A DNA stretch of 8,679 nucleotides from Desulfovibrio sp. (lineage in GTDB: Bacteria > Desulfobacterota > Desulfovibrionia > Desulfovibrionales > Desulfovibrionaceae): NCBI GenBank assembly GCA_031275955.1, contig JAISNZ010000076.1:1-8679 (forward strand), written 5' to 3'. How positions within the stretch are numbered: position 1 is the first letter of the stretch; each line of letters starts with the position of its first letter. The translations under genes were made by a program, and so were the position numbers. The notes beneath the pieces were generated by a model. It worked only from the letters and a program-made list of their open reading frames with translations. It searched no databases and was not told where the DNA came from. Positions 4,586 through 8,679 of the stretch are shown here, one piece after another.

Positions 4586-6841
4586 ATGAGCCCGCGCATT
4601 CCAGCCACATCCCGCCGAATTCCCGTCAAGGTCAGGGGAGGTCCCCTGCGGAACCGGCGTCTGCCGCGGCCGGAAAAGCCCGCCCTTTCCCCGTCTTCCG
4701 CCCTGTCTTTTTTGGCCCGTCTGGATTTTGGCCGGATGCGCCTCTGGTGCGTGACCATCCTTTTCGCCCTTATCTGGGGAGGGTTGTGGTACCGGGCCTT
4801 TCATCTGCAGATGATCGCGGGGCCGGATCTTGCCGCCAGAGCCCGGCGTCTCAATACCGGCACGGAACTGGTGGAGGGGGTGCGCGGCAGGATTCTGGAC
4901 AGGAACGGCAATATTCTGGCCCGCAGTCTGGATTGCCCCTCGGTCTGGGCCAATCCCCGCGGCGTTGAAGACAAAGGGCGGACCGCGGCCGTCCTGGCCC
5001 GGCACCTGAACATGCCGGCGGACAGGCTTGAGGCCCTTTTGCGGGAAGACCGGCAGTTCGTCTGGATCCGGCGCAAGGTGGATCTGGGCGTGGCCCGGAA
5101 GATCAAGGATGCCGGGCTTGCCGGGGTCCATCTGGACTCGGAATACGAGCGCGTCTACCCTTATCGGCATCTGGCCGGACAGCTTCTCGGCTTTGTGAAT
5201 ATCGACGACAAGGGTCTGGAGGGTCTGGAACTGGCCTTTGAGGATCGCCTGAGCGGGCAGCGCGTCCGCCAGCGGGTGGGCCGCGACGCCCTTGGCCGGC
5301 TCATGGTCACGGACGGCGCGGAGGGCAGTGACGATCTGCACGGCGAGGATCTGCGCCTGACCCTGGACGCCCACGTCCAGTTCTTTGCCGAGGAAGCTCT
5401 GGCGGAAAATGTGGAAAAATACGGCGCCAAGTGGGGCGGCTGCATTGTGGTTGACGTGCCCACGGGCGATATCCTGGCCTGGGCGCAGTATCCTTTTTTC
5501 GATCCCAACCGGGCGGGCGAATTTTCCCCGGCGGTGAGGCGCAACCGGCTGTCCTCCGACGCCCTGGAGCAGGGGTCCACCATCAAGTCCTTTCTCATCG
5601 CCGCCGCCCTGGAAGAGAAGGTGGTCAATCCGGAGACCCCGATCAACTGCGAAAAGGGCCGCTGGAAGCTGGGCAAGTCCGTCATCCACGACACCCATGC
5701 CTACGCCAGCCTGACCGTGGACAAGATCCTGCACGTCTCCAGCAATATCGGGGCGGCCAAGATCGGTTTCGCCCTCGGGGCGGGGAAATACCACGCCTAT
5801 CTGCAGCGCCTGGGATTCGGGGAGAAGTCCTCCCTGTCCCTGGCGGGCGAGGCGCGGGGCATTCTGCGGCCCATGAACCGCTGGTCCGATATGGATCTTG
5901 CCGCCTCTTCCTTCGGGCAGAGCTTTTCCGCCACCCTGGCCCAGATGGCCCAGGCCTATCTCTGCCTGGCCAGCGACGGGGTGCGCAAACCCCTGCGTCT
6001 GGTGCTTGACGCCGCCTCCCCCGCCGGGGAAGAGACAGAGCCATCCGGGCGGGAAACGGCTGACATCCGGATCAATCCCTTTGATCCCTCTCTGGGACGG
6101 GAAATGGCGCGGCCAACGGCTCCCGCCAAGCGGATCTTTTCTCCGGAAACCATGCGGCAGGTCCGGGCCATGCTGCGCGAAGTGGTGGAAGAGGAGGGGG
6201 GGACAGGCCGGCAGGCCCGCATCCCCGGTCTGGAGGTGGGGGGCAAGACAGGCACGGCCCAGAAGGCCGCCGGCAACGGCAAATACGGGGAAGGCCGGGT
6301 CGGTTCCTTTGTGGGCATGCTGCCCATTGAGAACCCCCGCTATCTGATCTGCGTTCTTCTGGATGAGCCGAGCAAGACTCAGTACGGGGGAGTCGTCGCC
6401 ACCCCCGTCTTCCGCCATGTGGCCCTGCGCACCATGGCTTACCACGGCCTGCTTCCCGACAGTGACGACCCCATGGTGCTGGCCATTGCCGAGAAGCGCA
6501 CCGGGCCCCGGGCATCCTCCGCCGCCCCGGGCCGGGAAACGGGATCATCCCCCGGCGCCCCCGCGCGGACGCCTTCCGCCCGGCCGGAAGGAGGGGGGAT
6601 TCCGGCCGCCAAGGGTCCGCCGGATCAGGAGGCGGGCCCGCCGCCGGAGCCGGCCGGCAAGGTGCCCGGCCTTGTGGGCCTGGGCGTGCGCAGCGCCGTG
6701 GTCCTGCTGGCCCGGCACGGGGTTGTGCCGGTGATCAAGGGGAAGGGCGGCTTTGTGGCCAGGCAGACGCCGGACTCGGGCGCCGCCTGGCCGGACGGCA
6801 ACCGGGAATGCACCCTCTGGCTTGAGGAGCGGGCCTTATGA
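4586..6841 (+). CDS. ftsI: Septal peptidoglycan transpeptidase FtsI (PBP3-like) with C-terminal PASTA domain
   Basis: A 751-residue class B penicillin-binding protein that cross-links septal peptidoglycan in the periplasm. Order: a basic cytoplasmic tail (1-50), one membrane span (about 52-70), the dimerisation domain with RGRILDRNG (100-108) and the conserved R-x-YP...LLGF...GLEGLE region (about 189-225), and the transpeptidase domain. Its active-site motifs are S331-T-I-K334 (nucleophile Ser331), S385-S-N387 and K554-T-G556 followed by TAQ. A Pro/Gly/Ala-rich linker (about 638-690) leads to a single PASTA domain (about 692-751) opening with VPGLVGL. E. coli FtsI has 588 residues and no PASTA domain; the layout here resembles SpoVD of Bacillus. 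It starts two bases after ftsL with only a weak GGCGGA Shine-Dalgarno, and its last four bases (ATGA) overlap murE, so translational coupling is likely on both sides. Confidence 0.95.
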   Translation: MSPRIPATSRRIPVKVRGGPLRNRRLPRPEKPALSPSSALSFLARLDFGRMRLWCVTILFALIWGGLWYRAFHLQMIAGPDLAARARRLNTGTELVEGVRGRILDRNGNILARSLDCPSVWANPRGVEDKGRTAAVLARHLNMPADRLEALLREDRQFVWIRRKVDLGVARKIKDAGLAGVHLDSEYERVYPYRHLAGQLLGFVNIDDKGLEGLELAFEDRLSGQRVRQRVGRDALGRLMVTDGAEGSDDLHGEDLRLTLDAHVQFFAEEALAENVEKYGAKWGGCIVVDVPTGDILAWAQYPFFDPNRAGEFSPAVRRNRLSSDALEQGSTIKSFLIAAALEEKVVNPETPINCEKGRWKLGKSVIHDTHAYASLTVDKILHVSSNIGAAKIGFALGAGKYHAYLQRLGFGEKSSLSLAGEARGILRPMNRWSDMDLAASSFGQSFSATLAQMAQAYLCLASDGVRKPLRLVLDAASPAGEETEPSGRETADIRINPFDPSLGREMARPTAPAKRIFSPETMRQVRAMLREVVEEEGGTGRQARIPGLEVGGKTGTAQKAAGNGKYGEGRVGSFVGMLPIENPRYLICVLLDEPSKTQYGGVVATPVFRHVALRTMAYHGLLPDSDDPMVLAIAEKRTGPRASSAAPGRETGSSPGAPARTPSARPEGGGIPAAKGPPDQEAGPPPEPAGKVPGLVGLGVRSAVVLLARHGVVPVIKGKGGFVARQTPDSGAAWPDGNRECTLWLEERAL

Positions 6842-8337
6842 TCAACTCTCTTTCCCTGGACTCTCTCTGCGCTGTGGTCCGCGAGCGGCGCCTGCCCGTG
6901 GCCGTCCATTCCGGCAAGGTCGCCCCCGGCGGCGTCTTTGTGGTCATGCCCGCCCCTGTGCCCGCCGCGCGGCTGGACAGCGTTCCCGGCGGCGAACGCT
7001 ATCTTGCCGCCGCCCTGGAGCGGAAACCGGGCTATGTGGTCTGCGCGCCGGAACACCTGCCCCTTCTGGAAAATTCCCTGGCCCCGGAGGCGTCCTGCGC
7101 TGCCGTGCCTGTGGACGCGCCCCGCTCCGCCCTGGGGAGGATCGCCCGGGCCGCATACGGCACGGGGGACGCCGGTCCCCGCGTCATTGCCGTTACCGGC
7201 ACCAACGGCAAGACGACGAGCGCCTACCTCCTGGAGGCCCTTTTCTCCGCCGTGGGCGGCAGGGTCGGCCTTCTGGGAACCGTGGCCTACCGTTGGCCCG
7301 GCTTTAGTCAGGATGCCCCCCTGACAACCCCCGACTGCCTGACGCTGCACGCCATGCTGGCCGAGATGCGCAAGGCCGGGGTGACGGATGTCTTCATGGA
7401 GGTTTCCTCCCACGCCATTGACCAGGAGCGGGTGGCGGGGATTGATTTTTCCGGCGCCCTGCTCACGAATCTGACCCAGGATCATCTGGACTATCATCAG
7501 GATATGGAGGCCTATTTCGCCGTCAAGGCCCGCCTTTTTCAGTCCCCGGAGCAGGGCGGCCTGCCCCTGGAGGGGAAGATTGGCGTCCTGAACGCCGATG
7601 ATCCGTACTGCCGCCGCCTTCTCTCCGGGGAGGCCATCGGTTTCGGCCTGACGGCCCCCTCCGGGCCGGGCGGACGGCGCCTCGTCGGGCGGGTGGATTC
7701 CCTGACGCCGGCCGGGATGCGCCTTGGCATGTCCTTTGAGGGCAGGAACTGGGAGCTTTCCTCCCCCCTGGTCGGCAATTTTAACGCCCTGAACCTCCTG
7801 GGCGTTCAGGCCATGGGCCTGGGGCTTGGCCTCTCCGTTGCGGATTTTGGGGCCTTGTCCTCTTTTGCCGGCGTTCCCGGCCGGCTGGAACGCATTGAGA
7901 ACACAAAGGGCCTGAATGTCTTTGTGGATTACGCCCATACCCCGGATGCCCTGGAGAATGCCCTGACGGCCTTGCGCGCCGCCGGTTTCGCCCGTATCGT
8001 CGCTGTTTTCGGCTGCGGCGGCAACAGGGACCGGAGCAAGCGTCCCCTCATGGGGCGGGCCGTGGCCCGCTTCGCGGATGTGGCCGTACTGACCTCGGAC
8101 AACCCGCGTTTTGAAGATCCCGGGAGCATCATGGCGGACGTCCTGCCCGGGCTGGCCGAATGCCGGGAGGTGATCGCCCGGGAGGATCGGCGCGCCGCCC
8201 TGGCCGAGGCCGTGACCCTCATCGGCCCTAAGGACGCCCTCCTGGTGGCGGGCAAAGGACATGAGACCTATCAGCAGATCGGGGAGATCCGGCGGCCTTT
8301 CAGCGATCAGCAAACCCTGCGGGAGATCCTGGCGTGA
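6838..8337 (+). CDS. murE: UDP-N-acetylmuramoyl-L-alanyl-D-glutamate--2,6-diaminopimelate ligase MurE
   Basis: A 499-residue cytoplasmic Mur ligase that adds the third stem-peptide residue, using ATP, to UDP-MurNAc-L-Ala-D-Glu. The P-loop is GTNGKTT (121-127). TTPD (163-166) and EVSSHAI (188-194) line the substrate site. K230 in YFAVKARLF is the expected carbamylated lysine. DYAHTPDAL (364-372) and GCGGNRDRSKRPLMG (392-406) are standard. DNPR (421-424) is the signature for meso-diaminopimelate rather than lysine, and GKGHETYQ (472-479) closes the C-terminal domain. The ATG overlaps the ftsI stop (ATGA) and has GAGGAG eight bases upstream. The gene overlaps murF by four bases (GTGA). Length and motifs are normal. 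Confidence 0.97.
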   Translation: MINSLSLDSLCAVVRERRLPVAVHSGKVAPGGVFVVMPAPVPAARLDSVPGGERYLAAALERKPGYVVCAPEHLPLLENSLAPEASCAAVPVDAPRSALGRIARAAYGTGDAGPRVIAVTGTNGKTTSAYLLEALFSAVGGRVGLLGTVAYRWPGFSQDAPLTTPDCLTLHAMLAEMRKAGVTDVFMEVSSHAIDQERVAGIDFSGALLTNLTQDHLDYHQDMEAYFAVKARLFQSPEQGGLPLEGKIGVLNADDPYCRRLLSGEAIGFGLTAPSGPGGRRLVGRVDSLTPAGMRLGMSFEGRNWELSSPLVGNFNALNLLGVQAMGLGLGLSVADFGALSSFAGVPGRLERIENTKGLNVFVDYAHTPDALENALTALRAAGFARIVAVFGCGGNRDRSKRPLMGRAVARFADVAVLTSDNPRFEDPGSIMADVLPGLAECREVIAREDRRAALAEAVTLIGPKDALLVAGKGHETYQQIGEIRRPFSDQQTLREILA

Positions 8338-8679
8338 AGAGGACACTGGGCGCAATCGTCGAAGCCCTGGGCTGTTCCCGGAGCGAGATCCTCTGGTCGC
8401 CCGGCGGGGAGGCCCAGGATCCTTGCGCGGACATCCGCGCCCTTCCCTGGGCGGAGCGCAGCTTTGTCCAGGCCCGGATCGACAGCCGGCTTGTGGGCAG
8501 GGACGATCTCTTTTTCTGCTTTAAGGGAACGCGCGCGGACGGGCATGACTTCGCGCCGGCGGCCGCCGGGGCCGGCGCCTGCGCCATCATTGCCGAGCGC
8601 AATCCCTTTGCCGGAAGCGCCGCTTCGGCCAAAACCCCGCCGGTTTTCCTCGTGCCCGACGCGGGCGCCGCCCTGCGGC
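8334..8679 (+). CDS. murF: UDP-N-acetylmuramoyl-tripeptide--D-alanyl-D-alanine ligase MurF, partial (N-terminus)
   Basis: The first 115 codons of MurF, running off the right edge. MurF adds D-Ala-D-Ala to the UDP-MurNAc-tripeptide made by MurE. The N-terminal substrate-binding domain is recognised by IDSRLVGRDDLFFCFKG, then DGHDF and a GAGACAIIAE segment, which follow the family pattern D-S-R-x-V-x-x-x-D-L-F-F, D-G-H-D-F, GA-x-x-x-(I/V)-x-x-x. The ATP-binding part lies beyond the window. The start is a GTG at 8334 overlapping the murE stop as GTGA, with GGGAGA about seven bases upstream; because of the GTG, an ATG-only search would miss it. It continues the dcw cluster. Confidence 0.92.
   Translation, partial: MKRTLGAIVEALGCSRSEILWSPGGEAQDPCADIRALPWAERSFVQARIDSRLVGRDDLFFCFKGTRADGHDFAPAAAGAGACAIIAERNPFAGSAASAKTPPVFLVPDAGAALR

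Noticed and set aside
4088..6445. 785-residue open frame on the minus strand opposite ftsL/ftsI
   Set aside because: High-GC shadow of real coding sequence. The plus-strand frame carries all PBP active-site motifs; the minus translation is His/Gly/Pro-rich with no recognisable domain.
6625..8355. 576-residue open frame on the minus strand opposite murE
   Set aside because: Same artefact: MurE motifs are on the plus strand and the reverse frame shows no family features.

Overview
The window is GC-rich bacterial DNA with dense, tightly packed genes. Gene order (mraZ, rsmH, ftsL, a PASTA-bearing ftsI, murE, murF), the form of the MraZ and RsmH proteins and a strong sigma-54-type promoter point to a Gram-negative sulfate reducer of the Desulfovibrionales or a near relative. 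The DNPR motif in MurE predicts a meso-diaminopimelate cell wall. The placement rests on recognition by eye, with no database search behind it.

Left part (1-2110, minus strand): two genes read leftwards. The first is a 433-residue CoA-transferase of the 4-hydroxybutyrate / acetyl-CoA hydrolase family. The second, cut by the left edge, is a metallo-beta-lactamase-fold lactonase of the AttM/BlcC/AiiA class. A gap of 147 bases with two strong stem-loops separates them. Together they suggest a short route in which a gamma-lactone is opened to a hydroxy acid and then activated to its CoA ester.

Middle (2111-2741): the divergent intergenic region. From left to right it holds a short structured leader for the transferase (two adjacent hairpins, one pairing with the Shine-Dalgarno), a near-consensus sigma-54 -24/-12 promoter, two upstream dyads of the same GATG-N8-CATC layout placed like activator sites, a decayed fragment of an Rpn-type PD-(D/E)XK nuclease/transposase, and a run of five 10-bp-phased TGGKN repeats that looks like the MraZ operator.

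Right part (2742-8679, plus strand): the start of the division and cell-wall (dcw) cluster. Genes are separated by at most a few bases or overlap by 4 bases: mraZ (regulator), rsmH (16S rRNA methyltransferase), ftsL (divisome bitopic protein), ftsI (septal transpeptidase with a C-terminal PASTA domain), murE and murF (stem-peptide ligases; murF is cut by the right edge). They are almost certainly one transcription unit controlled from the MraZ operator. The less ordinary part of the window is the lactonase/CoA-transferase pair and its apparent sigma-54 control.
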